Shown here in pieces: positions 1 through 6,757 of a DNA stretch of 64,000 nucleotides. Below the pieces are notes generated by a model. It had not been told where the DNA came from. It saw only the letters and a program-made list of their open reading frames with translations, and did not search any database. Source of the DNA: BOG-1155 sp050012495 (GTDB taxonomy: Bacteria > Desulfobacterota > Syntrophorhabdia > Syntrophorhabdales > WCHB1-27); assembly GCA_050012495.1 (NCBI GenBank), contig JBEKHB010000013.1:1-64000 (forward strand), read 5' to 3'. Made by a program: the position numbers and the translations under genes. How positions within the stretch are numbered: the stretch's first letter is position 1; each line of letters starts with the position of its first letter.

Positions 1-1
1 C

Positions 2-103
2 GGCAAGAAGCTTGCCGTTCGCAGTGAATGCAAGGGTGTCTGCGGCAAGGTCTTTCAAGCCGTGGGGGTAGCAATCCCCGTCACCATAAGGGAGGCATCA
101 TGA
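2..103 (+). CDS. C-terminal end of an unidentified gene entering from the left
   Basis: An open frame runs from the window edge to a TGA at 101-103, giving about 33 residues that end in PVTIREAS. It contains a Cys-x3-Cys spacing near its start. The next frame begins with an ATGA overlap, which suggests translational coupling. I do not recognise the family. The stretch is too short to prove that it is coding. Confidence 0.3.
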   Translation, partial: GKKLAVRSECKGVCGKVFQAVGVAIPVTIREAS

Positions 104-201
104 TGCTGATAAGGGGTTCAAAAAGCGCTTTGTGGTGCCAAGAACTTTTTCAACGTACCTATCTGCCTGAAATAGCTAAACTATTTTTTGGCAACTGTTA
201 A
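100..201 (+). CDS. very small ORF (33 aa), possibly coupled to the preceding frame
   Basis: The ATG at 100 overlaps the stop of the upstream frame (ATGA) and has GGAGG at 91-95, though the spacing is only four bases. The product would be 33 residues starting MMLIRGSKSALWC. No family is recognised. It is listed because of the ribosome binding site and the overlap; it may be chance. The following stretch to about 346 is AT-rich and shows no gene. Confidence 0.2.
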   Translation: MMLIRGSKSALWCQELFQRTYLPEIAKLFFGNC

Positions 202-346
202 AGATCAGTTTAAGCAATATTTTGTATTGCTCTGTTGACAGAACAAGTTCCACTTTATCGGTGTCGGTTATAGAAGGTTTGTGGACTGGCATACTCTCCC
301 CCATTCGGCGGCGTTATAATAAATCAAGTATCAGGATACGGCTTGC

Positions 347-1156
347 TCACAGCCCGGCCTCGTCTGCTTTGTTGCGGCCTTTATTCCATTCAGTCATTAT
401 GCGAGCCGCCCGTTCTCGGCTGAACCCTTCGATTACTGCTCTGTCGAGGTGAGATTCAATATCGGTTCCGTTCGGTCGGAAGTCTGGTCCAAAAGCCCTA
501 CTCATAAATCCAGCGAAAGAAATAGTATCCAGGTCTTCTGAAAGTAGCGCTGGTATTTCTTCCTCCCGAAGTATCGGAGAATCTTTCCTCGTAAATTGGG
601 CAAAATAGGGTGATCGTTTTACCACAGACATTGAGCGTAAGAGGTCCGCACCGTCGGGAGATGCCTGCCTCATAGAGTCCACGAGGGCCTGCTCCGTGTT
701 TTCAAGCACTTGCAATGGCTGTGCAATGTCTCCGCCGATTGCGGCTGCTTCTTCCAGGAGTTGCTGGACTTCTAATAGAACCGACGTATCCTTATCGAGC
801 GGGACACTCATCTCTATAGCTGAGGCAATAGTTGTTGCGAACGCTTTGAACTTTGCCGTAAACTGCTCTTGTTCGGTGCGGTCCTTTTCACGCGCTTCCT
901 CTATTTCCTGATGCGTTACAATCCTGCGTTCCGGCGTAAACAGCAGGCTTCCATCTCTCCGCTGAAGGTGGCGCTCGAAGCATCCCGGACTGTCGCTCCA
1001 CATCTGACCATTCCCTTCCAGTTCCCAGGAAATTCGATGAGCTGTGTTCACCGGTATAGTTGGCCCATACTTCTGAAGTAGATCCTGCTTGGCTCTGGCA
1101 ATTGCCTGTCTTACTTCATCGGTCGCGTCCGTGGTATCTTTGCAAATACTGTCCAC
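347..1156 (-). CDS. hypothetical helical protein, main body of a probably frameshifted gene
   Basis: This 269-residue product, read from a GTG at 1156, is predicted helical and charged, with a probable coiled coil around residues 85-160 (rich in E, Q, A and L). I recognise no domain. The same frame stays open upstream to a TAA at 1244-1246, and the extra residues (ERDEIARKIQDTV and onward) look like real coding sequence. The overlapping ORF at 1111-1305 supplies a start codon and a membrane anchor in another frame. The simplest reading is one membrane-anchored protein of about 315 residues split by a single-base indel near 1200-1243. It lies downstream of the HEPN-like gene and probably shares its promoter at 1881-1908. 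Confidence 0.6.
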   Translation of the reverse strand: MDSICKDTTDATDEVRQAIARAKQDLLQKYGPTIPVNTAHRISWELEGNGQMWSDSPGCFERHLQRRDGSLLFTPERRIVTHQEIEEAREKDRTEQEQFTAKFKAFATTIASAIEMSVPLDKDTSVLLEVQQLLEEAAAIGGDIAQPLQVLENTEQALVDSMRQASPDGADLLRSMSVVKRSPYFAQFTRKDSPILREEEIPALLSEDLDTISFAGFMSRAFGPDFRPNGTDIESHLDRAVIEGFSRERAARIMTEWNKGRNKADEAGL

Positions 1157-1305
1157 GGATACGGTGTTGCCCTCAAGTGCGCCCCTATCAACCGTATCCT
1201 GGATTTTCCGGGCGATTTCGTCACGCTCCTTATGACGGAACCCTTACGTTTTGAGTAGATAATCCATCCAACTATTGCCAGCACCGCTATCCCAATCCAA
1301 AACAT
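1111..1305 (-). pseudogene. N-terminal membrane-anchor fragment of the gene at 347-1156
   Basis: The first 20 residues (MFWIGIAVLAIVGWIIYSKR) form a single hydrophobic helix followed by a basic stretch, typical of an N-terminal membrane anchor. After about residue 22 the sequence becomes low-quality (many R, P and S), while the adjacent frame becomes convincing. This places the change of frame at roughly 1200-1243. AGGAGGG lies just upstream of the ATG on the minus strand, at about 1313-1319. Alternatively it is an intact 64-residue membrane peptide that merely overlaps the next gene. A sequencing error would give the same picture. Confidence 0.45.
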
Positions 1306-1323
1306 TCTACAGCCCTCCTTGGT

Positions 1324-1833
1324 TTAGCCGGGACAAAGGTCGTCCTCTTTAGGTAGCCTTTGCTCAATACTGACAAGGGCGTTATGCAGCTGCTCAAGGT
1401 CGTAGTCTTCGCCGTGGAACTTGTAAATATGTCCATCAAGGGCACGGAGAAATGCGTTTTTCGGGAAGCCTTTCGTCCCAGTCACGAGATTCATGTCGAA
1501 GAAAGGCTTGCTATCATATTCGGATACCCATTTATCGAACCTTTCATCGAAGTGTTCCAGATGATTTCGTAGCCTGCGAAATGGCTTTAGGTCTATTCCC
1601 GAAAGGTCGATACGGTGGGACAATATATGCCGACGCCTACTATAAGCGCTGGGTTCGAGAATTTTGTCCACAATTGCAGGATGACTCAGAAAGTGCTGTA
1701 AGTAAAGAAAAATGTCGAGTACTGAGCCTTGTTCCTCTGCCTCGATAAACGCGACCCAGGATCGGCCCGCGAACTCGATTTGCGTTCGGGCCTCCTTAAT
1801 ATAAAACCGCCATTTGTCGATCATGGCAAACAT
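1324..1833 (-). CDS. HEPN-like protein
   Basis: This 169-residue, mostly helical protein carries FRRLRNHLEHFDERFDKW at about residues 85-102. R89-N90-x3-H94 matches the R-x4-6-H signature of HEPN domains, which are RNases in many toxin and defence systems; an N following the R is also common in that family. No nucleotidyltransferase (MNT) partner lies next to it. It is the first gene after a good sigma-70 promoter (1881-1908) and precedes the split membrane protein. Upstream are a RelE-type toxin-antitoxin set and the retron, so a conflict-related role is plausible. The family call rests on one motif and the helical context; a structure-based search would be needed to confirm it. Confidence 0.5.
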   Translation of the reverse strand: MFAMIDKWRFYIKEARTQIEFAGRSWVAFIEAEEQGSVLDIFLYLQHFLSHPAIVDKILEPSAYSRRRHILSHRIDLSGIDLKPFRRLRNHLEHFDERFDKWVSEYDSKPFFDMNLVTGTKGFPKNAFLRALDGHIYKFHGEDYDLEQLHNALVSIEQRLPKEDDLCPG

Positions 1834-1880
1834 GTGTCAGCCGTAATGGATGTACTATGGCCTAGGACGTTTGCCCCTAT

Positions 1881-1908
1881 TCTATAATCGTGGCGGAGGC
1901 CGCGTCAA
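1881..1908 (-). promoter_or_regulatory. sigma-70 promoter for the HEPN-like gene
   Basis: On the minus strand TTGACG (1903-1908) is followed after 16 bases by TATAGA (1881-1886). Transcription would start near 1875, about 40 bases before the ATG at 1833. The toxin gene to the right ends at 1952, so this promoter separates the two units. Confidence 0.6.
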
Positions 1909-1951
1909 GAAATAGTTGCCAGAGGCGTCGTTTTTGCCGGACGGGGAGTTC

Positions 1952-2206
1952 TTAGCGATACACCTCTTTCCGATCAGCGATAGAAATTACATCTATCCTC
2001 TTCTCGGTGTCGTCAACGATATAGAGGATACGATGATTGCCGACCCGTATTCTCACACCTTCGCGGCCGTGAAGTTTTATGGCGTTGCGAGGGAAGGGAT
2101 TATCCTTCAACGAGAGAAGGACCGCAACGATTTTGTCGTGAATCTTTGGGGGTAGCTCTTCCAGTTCCTTTTCTGCCGATCTCTTAAGATAGACGGTATA
2201 GGGCAC
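1952..2206 (-). CDS. RelE/ParE-family toxin
   Basis: The 84-residue protein begins MPYTVYLKRSAEKELEELP, the typical start of the RelE/ParE fold. It continues with a helical segment, LKDNPFPRNAIKLHG, then VRIRVGNHRILYIVDD and a basic C-terminus (IADRKEVYR). The family contains ribosome-dependent mRNA interferases and gyrase inhibitors, and the sequence alone does not separate these. The length is normal for the family. It starts two bases after the stop of the gene at 2209-2466, the usual antitoxin-then-toxin order, so the two should be co-transcribed. Autoregulation by the complex is usual for such pairs. Confidence 0.88.
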   Translation of the reverse strand: MPYTVYLKRSAEKELEELPPKIHDKIVAVLLSLKDNPFPRNAIKLHGREGVRIRVGNHRILYIVDDTEKRIDVISIADRKEVYR

Positions 2207-2208
2207 TG

Positions 2209-2466
2209 TCAGCCCTTGTTCCGTCGGTGTGAAAGATATTCATCCAGGGGGCGTGATGGCTCCTTGCGGCGCTGTTCAATAATGGCGGCGTCCATCAGGT
2301 CTTCCCGAAATTCCTTATCGCTGAGCATCTTATCGACCACGGCCTCTCTCGCCTTCTTCGGCAGTGCCCGGAATGCAGTCATGAATACTTCAGACGTTGC
2401 GTCTATGGTGGTCACGATTAATACCTCCTCTCCGGTAAACGATGCCGCCGTCTCTTTATGCTTCAT
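2209..2466 (-). CDS. probable antitoxin partner of the RelE/ParE toxin
   Basis: From the ATG at 2464-2466 (MKHKETAASF...) the product is 85 residues. An upstream start at 2553 only adds sequence that is a shadow of the gene at 2456-2641. An internal ATG at 2382 would give a 57-residue protein. The C-terminal part (ALPKKAREAVVDKMLSD, then EQRRKEPSRPLDEYL) is helical and acidic/basic, like the toxin-binding tails of RelB/Phd-type antitoxins. Its place directly before the toxin is the main evidence. No clear ribbon-helix-helix or Phd DNA-binding domain is visible to me. Confidence 0.65.
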   Translation of the reverse strand: MKHKETAASFTGEEVLIVTTIDATSEVFMTAFRALPKKAREAVVDKMLSDKEFREDLMDAAIIEQRRKEPSRPLDEYLSHRRNKG

Positions 2467-2641
2467 CTGAGAAGGCGCTGTGCGGGGCCGTTGGCGAAAT
2501 CCGGCCCTGTCTTTCGCGAAGCTTGGCCTTGAAGTCCTCCTTGAGTTCGACACCCGCGTCAGGATCGCCGACTATCTCCAGGATTTTCGTTTCGATCATG
2601 TTTTCAAGGTCTTCTCTGGCGATAGCGTTGTTCTTTGACAT
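2456..2641 (-). CDS. small helical protein upstream of the toxin-antitoxin pair
   Basis: This 61-residue product starts MSKNNAIAREDLENMIETK and contains DPDAGVELKEDFKAKL, a pattern seen in small proteins that accompany toxin-antitoxin loci. It overlaps the start of the antitoxin gene by 11 bases, which implies coupled translation. On the minus strand GAGGGACGA precedes the ATG. It could be a third component or a separate small regulator; its function is unknown. The 220 bases to its right (2642-2862) contain no gene I can support. Confidence 0.55.
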   Translation of the reverse strand: MSKNNAIAREDLENMIETKILEIVGDPDAGVELKEDFKAKLRERQGRISPTAPHSAFSDEA

Positions 2642-2862
2642 TCGTCCCTCTACCGGATTGATCTGCCATTATTATACAACCCACCGGTTGTTCCACGCAA
2701 GGCCCGGCTAAGGGCTGATTGAAGGGCGCGGCCCAACGGAAAAAGTTCCTTACAGCCTCGGGATTCAAGATAGAGAGCCGGTTTATCGTAAGAGCTTTGT
2801 GTCTGACTACGTGGGTGTAGTCGACTATGAACAATACAACTTGAAAAGGGAGGGTAAAGTCC

Positions 2863-3141
2863 ATGCGAGGAAGAAGAAGGGCCGTTCAACCGGAATGCGC
2901 GGATCATCGAGGGATGGTGATGGAACACCTGGGGCCGGGGTGGGTCTGGTGCCTTCGTTGCGAGAGGGCATACCAGAGGGAAGAGGTACGGTGGGACTCT
3001 GAAAACGGAATCTACATGTGCGCTTATGAGGGCTGCGACGGAGACGCCTTACTCGATGCCTGGGATTATGGGGAACGGCGCGTGGCATGCTGGTGGCCGG
3101 AAGTACCCGAAAAAGGGACTGTCTATCCACTCTATAAGTAA
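2863..3141 (+). CDS. zinc-ribbon-like hypothetical protein
   Basis: The 92-residue product has a treble-clef-like arrangement: WCLRCERAY at residues 29-37 (C-x2-C) and YMCAYEGCDGD further on (C-x4-C), suggesting one bound metal. The rest is rich in W, Y, D and E. The start is well supported by GGGAGGG 10-16 bases before the ATG at 2863. It stands alone on the plus strand and converges on the retron reverse transcriptase, whose stop is 45 bases away. No function is assigned. Overlapping ORFs in other frames here look like shadows. Confidence 0.65.
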   Translation: MRGRRRAVQPECADHRGMVMEHLGPGWVWCLRCERAYQREEVRWDSENGIYMCAYEGCDGDALLDAWDYGERRVACWWPEVPEKGTVYPLYK

Positions 3142-3186
3142 AGGAACGGCGTGCTTGAATGGGGTGCGGACCGGGGTAGAGTCAAG

Positions 3187-4752
3187 TCAACCTCGTTCCC
3201 TCGATATGATCTCGTTACCGCTTAAGAAAGGTTCGGACCTAAAGTGCAGTTCTTTTATTTTTTCCTCCAGAAGTTTTTCCAGGCCAATTTCTCCGTTCAA
3301 CACGCACCGGAAATCCTCACCGTTCGTCAAAATAATTACTTTATCCGGATTTTGCTTAAGCAGAACGGGGACGTTGCCGGACCAGCCATTGATGGAGAAG
3401 AACACCCCCATTGTCTGGTTTCCAGAACGAAGTACTTGCCCGAGCAAACCATCTACTTGTCTGATATCCGCAACGGCTTCTCTCCACCTGCATTCGGCTA
3501 TGAAATGTCTGGTGTTCAGTATGAAAGCCCCGTCGATCTGCTCCCCTCCAGCATTTCGTGTAAAACTTTTCTCGACTGAGATAGAAAAATGGGCAAAAGT
3601 GTCACGCAAGAGGTCTTGGAGCAAAAAGCCCCTGCCTTGCGGATCAGTCGATTTGCAAAGGGCCTCATATCTCCTAAACAACAATTCGAGTCCACTTCCC
3701 CTACCGCTGGCAAGCCTTGGCTCAAGCCGCCCCAGTTTGTCTAAAAAACGCAGATAGGTTGAGGAGCTTGTGCCTTTGATCATGCCGAGATACTCTATCT
3801 TACCCTTTAGCACAACTTCAAAGCGTGGCGCACTGGTTCCGGGCCTTCGATGCTTATGGTCGTGCCTTGCTGCAAACTCGGACTGGGCGGCCGGTAGCTC
3901 ATATCTTTCCCATGCATGCAGCATTGCCCGCACCTGGTTTATAAATTTTCGCGGAAGATTAGGAAACTCATTCACTATAACCCCAGTCACTTCTTGCCGC
4001 CGATCCTGCCCTCTGAGCCATATCTTTTCCGGATGAATCGTGAAACCGTTTTCCGTGATAATTGTCTGTAATTCGACCCCAGGTTGAATCTGCCCCAGAT
4101 CATTTGCAACCGCTATTGTTGTAGGCATCGTTCGACGGGCCGTAGAAAACGTCATATCGTCCGCGTACCGCGTATATGTAGAGCGGTTGGCAGCAGCAAG
4201 ACGTTGAAGCTGACTATCCATTTTGGCACAGATCATGTTGGATATAACCGGTGAAGTGGGCGCGCCTTGTGGCAACCGTCCCTCGAAGCAACAGAGATGC
4301 GCTAGCAAGGTGGCTACTCCGGGAGGAAGGTTATACGGCTTGCCCATAAACATACCTCTAACCCGACCAAAATTGATGGAGGGAAAGAAATCCTTGAGGT
4401 CGATATTGAAGACATACTTTCTCCCAACATGACGAAGTGCGTTTGTCCGAACACTGCGGCCCGGAGCGAACCCGTGTACGCACTGCTTCGGTTTATACAC
4501 GGCCAAGAGTACCTGGTTTAGCTTCCGCTGAAGAATCTTAATATTTGTATCAGGGGCTTCGATGGTACGTGGAGAACCGAATTTTTTTGCAATCTCAAAA
4601 CGGGTATATCTGACACTTACAGGCCTACGATAAATCCAGTATATGAGGTCTTTATATTTAACATCAAGGATTCGGGCAACGCCCTGCGGCGACCTAAGGG
4701 AGAAGAAGCGCTCCTTAAGCTCCTCAGGGGAGGAGGTAAGTTCATAGCTCAT
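3187..4752 (-). CDS. retron-type reverse transcriptase with C-terminal PD-(D/E)XK-like nuclease domain
   Basis: The 521-residue protein has a complete RT domain in about residues 40-335. It shows the retron hallmark NALRH (104-108, NAxxH), NIDLKDFF with the first catalytic Asp (D118), LPQGAPTSP (160-168), YADD (196-199) and the second retron hallmark VTG (255-257). Residues about 370-505 add a second domain: GGEQIDGAF (D407), FIAECRW (E420, R422 where Lys is usual), GVFFSINGW, KVIILTNGED and LEKLLEEKI. This is the order seen in Mrr-like restriction-endonuclease domains. Retron RTs copy part of their own RNA into msDNA, and an associated effector gives anti-phage activity. Here the effector appears to be fused to the RT. 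A structured RNA and a promoter lie directly upstream. It has no maturase domain, so a group II intron origin is unlikely. I cannot assign a published retron type. Confidence 0.9.
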   Translation of the reverse strand: MSYELTSSPEELKERFFSLRSPQGVARILDVKYKDLIYWIYRRPVSVRYTRFEIAKKFGSPRTIEAPDTNIKILQRKLNQVLLAVYKPKQCVHGFAPGRSVRTNALRHVGRKYVFNIDLKDFFPSINFGRVRGMFMGKPYNLPPGVATLLAHLCCFEGRLPQGAPTSPVISNMICAKMDSQLQRLAAANRSTYTRYADDMTFSTARRTMPTTIAVANDLGQIQPGVELQTIITENGFTIHPEKIWLRGQDRRQEVTGVIVNEFPNLPRKFINQVRAMLHAWERYELPAAQSEFAARHDHKHRRPGTSAPRFEVVLKGKIEYLGMIKGTSSSTYLRFLDKLGRLEPRLASGRGSGLELLFRRYEALCKSTDPQGRGFLLQDLLRDTFAHFSISVEKSFTRNAGGEQIDGAFILNTRHFIAECRWREAVADIRQVDGLLGQVLRSGNQTMGVFFSINGWSGNVPVLLKQNPDKVIILTNGEDFRCVLNGEIGLEKLLEEKIKELHFRSEPFLSGNEIISRERG

Positions 4753-4770
4753 TATCGCTTCTTTTACAGG

Positions 4771-4917
4771 GAAGAGGTGCCTGCCTCAGAATTTTGCCTT
4801 CCTCGCGCTCAATAGACAAGTCACACACACAGGTGACATGCGAGCGTAAAGCTACCCTTTACAACAATCACCGCTGGATCAGCGGCAAAAATGAACCCTT
4901 CTGCAGGCACCCCCACC
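4771..4917 (-). ncRNA. candidate retron msr-msd RNA
   Basis: On the minus strand the transcript begins with GGTGCCTGC (4903-4911) and ends with its exact complement GCAGGCACC (4776-4784). G-U and G-C pairs extend this outward to about 15 positions, as expected of the a1/a2 repeats of a retron. Between them lie three hairpins in order: CCGCT/AGCGG with a 5-base loop (4871-4885), GTAAAG/CTTTAC with a 5-base loop (4846-4862), and a longer one with arms CTCGC/GCGAG enclosing GTCAC/GTGAC (4802-4844). The first two would form the msr and the last the msd template. The distance to the RT start is 18 bases. The priming G cannot be fixed; an AG follows a1 directly. The fold was done by eye. Confidence 0.7.
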
Positions 4918-4941
4918 TGAAAACATGTAAATGCATGTAAA

Positions 4942-4969
4942 GCTATACAGGTCCGCAATCGCTTGTCAA
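4942..4969 (-). promoter_or_regulatory. sigma-70 promoter of the retron operon
   Basis: TTGACA (4964-4969) and TATAGC (4942-4947) on the minus strand are separated by 16 bases. The predicted start of transcription, near 4935, lies some 15-20 bases before the a1 repeat of the retron RNA, so RNA and RT would form one transcript. The 9-mer GTAAAGCTA occurs both here (4937-4945) and inside the RNA (4846-4854). Confidence 0.65.
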
Positions 4970-5058
4970 GCGAAAGTCAGATAGACCCTCAAGGACACCA
5001 GCCTCGACGCATATTTGAGGCCCAAAAAGCGATATTCAGATAGCCCGGTTGATTCCTC

Positions 5059-5087
5059 TTGACTTCACGCCGTTCTGACGATACAAA
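5059..5087 (+). promoter_or_regulatory. probable promoter of the tcmP pair
   Basis: TTGACT (5059-5064) is followed after 17 bases by TACAAA (5082-5087). A start near 5094 would give a leader of about 27 bases before the ATG at 5121. AGGTG at 5109-5113 could serve as ribosome binding site. This gives the pair its own promoter, divergent from the retron. Confidence 0.5.
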
Positions 5088-5120
5088 TTAGGACAGTTCG
5101 GCAAGGGTAGGTGCGACAAA

Positions 5121-5945
5121 ATGCCATATGACGAAATTGGCCACTGGTCGGAAGTGAAGCTGGATATCGTACATGACTATGCTGCTGCATATTCCACTAT
5201 CATTGCCGCTCAGAAGAACCCTGCTCTTTATCACGTCTATATCGACGCTTTCGCCGGAGCCGGTGTCCATGTCTCAAAAGTCACAGGTGACTGGGTCCTC
5301 GGCAGCCCTTTAAATGCCTTACAAATCCACCCGCCCTTTCGTGAATACCATCTCATAGACCTGCATAGTAAGAAGATTGATTCTCTCCGAGCTTTAACGA
5401 AGGGTTACCCGGATGTGCGACTCTACGAGGGTGACTGTAACAAGGTCCTTTTGGAAGAAGTCTTCCCAAAAACAAGGTACGAAGACTACCGAAGAGCGTT
5501 GTGCCTTCTTGATCCATATGGCCTGCATCTGCGATGGTCCGTAATAGAACAGGCCGGTAGGATGAAAAGCATAGAAATATTCTTAAACTTTCCGGTGTTA
5601 GATATGAATCGCAATGTACTATGGCGGAATCCCGACAAAGTTGATTCCGAGCAGGCAACACGGATGACAGGCTTTTGGGGTGACGAATCGTGGCGGGAGG
5701 CCGCGTACGATAAAACAGGCAACCTCTTCGGGTTGGAGGAAAAGCAAGGAAACGAGGCGGTGGCAGAAGCATTTCGTCAACGGCTCAGGAAAGTGGCAGG
5801 CTTCGGTTACGTGCCCCAACCGATGCCCATGAGAAATAGTAGGAAGGCGATAGTCTATTACCTTTTCTTTGCCTCTCAAAAGCCAGTGGCAGCCGATATT
5901 GTTATGCAGATATTTCGAAAAAATAGAGATAGAGAGATCATGTAA
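5121..5945 (+). CDS. tcmP: three-Cys-motif partner protein TcmP
   Basis: The 274-residue protein begins MPYDEIGHWSEVKLDIVHDY and has YIDAFAGAG (residues 41-49), like the SAM-binding loop of Rossmann methyltransferases. Then follow a D at the end of strand 2 (YHLIDLHSKK), LLDPYGLHL in the place of the catalytic DPPY-type loop, and EIFLNFPVLDMNRN. This is the layout of the TcmP family, which is named for its pairing with a protein carrying three conserved cysteines. The partner follows at 5945, and the stop and start codons share one base (TAATG). The biochemical role of the pair is not established; the fold suggests a methyltransferase-like protein. Its position next to a retron fits the accessory and defence islands where such pairs are seen. 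Confidence 0.85.
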   Translation: MPYDEIGHWSEVKLDIVHDYAAAYSTIIAAQKNPALYHVYIDAFAGAGVHVSKVTGDWVLGSPLNALQIHPPFREYHLIDLHSKKIDSLRALTKGYPDVRLYEGDCNKVLLEEVFPKTRYEDYRRALCLLDPYGLHLRWSVIEQAGRMKSIEIFLNFPVLDMNRNVLWRNPDKVDSEQATRMTGFWGDESWREAAYDKTGNLFGLEEKQGNEAVAEAFRQRLRKVAGFGYVPQPMPMRNSRKAIVYYLFFASQKPVAADIVMQIFRKNRDREIM

Positions 5946-6691
5946 TGGCGCAATACTCAGACATAGAATGGACGGGATCAACCTGGAACCCTCTGACAGG
6001 CTGCTCGAAGCTCAGCGCGGGCTGCAAGAACTGCTATGCCGAACGGATGGCAAAGCGCCTTCAAGCAATGGGAAACACGAGCTATGCAAAGGGTTTTCAA
6101 CCATCCATCCACGAGCACCTCTTCGAAATACCTCTCAGATGGAGAAGACCCCGAATGGTGTTTGTCAATTCCATGAGCGACCTCTTTCTTGACGACTTCT
6201 CGGACCAAGTCATACAACGGCTCTTTGGCGTCATGCGTCGTGCCCACTGGCACACCTTTCAAATCCTTACAAAAAGGTCAGGGAGACTCCTACAAATGTG
6301 CGATAAATTGACCTGGACGCCTAATATCTGGATGGGCGTGACGGTCGAGAGCGGGGACTACAAGTTTCGAATAGATGATCTGAGGAAAACGGGCGCTTCC
6401 ACAAAATTTCTCTCCATGGAGCCGCTTCTTGGCCCCGTGGCCAATCTTGATCTCACTGGTATCGACTGGGTGATCGCCGGGGGTGAGTCCGGGCCGAGTG
6501 CACGCGCGATGGCTCAAGAATGGGTTGTTTCAATTCGTAATGTCTGTGTCAGGTCAGGTATTCCGTTTTTCTTCAAGCAATGGGGTGGGATAAACAAAAA
6601 GAAGGCTGGCAGACATCTCGAAGGACGACTTTGGGAAGAAATGCCGGAGCGCATCAGGGCGCAGAATCTTAGGAAGACCCGGGTGGGATAG
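5945..6691 (+). CDS. DUF5131 (phage Gp37/Gp68-like) three-Cys-motif protein
   Basis: This 248-residue protein has TGCSKLSAGCKNCYAE near its start. Cys20, Cys27 and Cys30 (C-x6-C-x2-C) resemble a radical-SAM-like iron-sulfur site with altered spacing. Downstream are VFVNSMSDLF, FQILTKRSGRL, IWMGVTVES, GGESGPSARAM and FFFKQWGG, the conserved blocks of the Gp37/Gp68 family first noted in phages. It overlaps tcmP by one base and must be its partner. The reaction is unknown; iron-sulfur or SAM chemistry is a guess from the cysteines. The C-terminus (RIRAQNLRKTRVG) is basic. Confidence 0.88.
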   Translation: MAQYSDIEWTGSTWNPLTGCSKLSAGCKNCYAERMAKRLQAMGNTSYAKGFQPSIHEHLFEIPLRWRRPRMVFVNSMSDLFLDDFSDQVIQRLFGVMRRAHWHTFQILTKRSGRLLQMCDKLTWTPNIWMGVTVESGDYKFRIDDLRKTGASTKFLSMEPLLGPVANLDLTGIDWVIAGGESGPSARAMAQEWVVSIRNVCVRSGIPFFFKQWGGINKKKAGRHLEGRLWEEMPERIRAQNLRKTRVG

Positions 6692-6712
6692 ATCAAATTA
6701 TTTGCATCCCAC
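6683..6712. repeat. 7-bp inverted repeat after the tcmP pair
   Basis: GTGGGAT (6683-6689) and ATCCCAC (6706-6712) are exact complements separated by 16 bases. The left arm overlaps the last codons of the DUF5131 gene. It may act as a weak terminator or protect the mRNA end; there is no clear T tract. Confidence 0.3.
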
Positions 6713-6757
6713 TTGCAGACAATCTAACAATTTAACGGGGATCTTCTATCCCTTTTG

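Noticed and set aside
2209..2553. Longer antitoxin of 114 residues starting at 2553
   Set aside because: The additional N-terminus (rich in R, S and P) is the frame-shifted shadow of the gene at 2456-2641.
3187..4752. Group II intron or DGR reverse transcriptase
   Set aside because: The protein has the NAxxH and VTG marks of retrons and no maturase/En domain, and no template/variable repeat pair was seen nearby.
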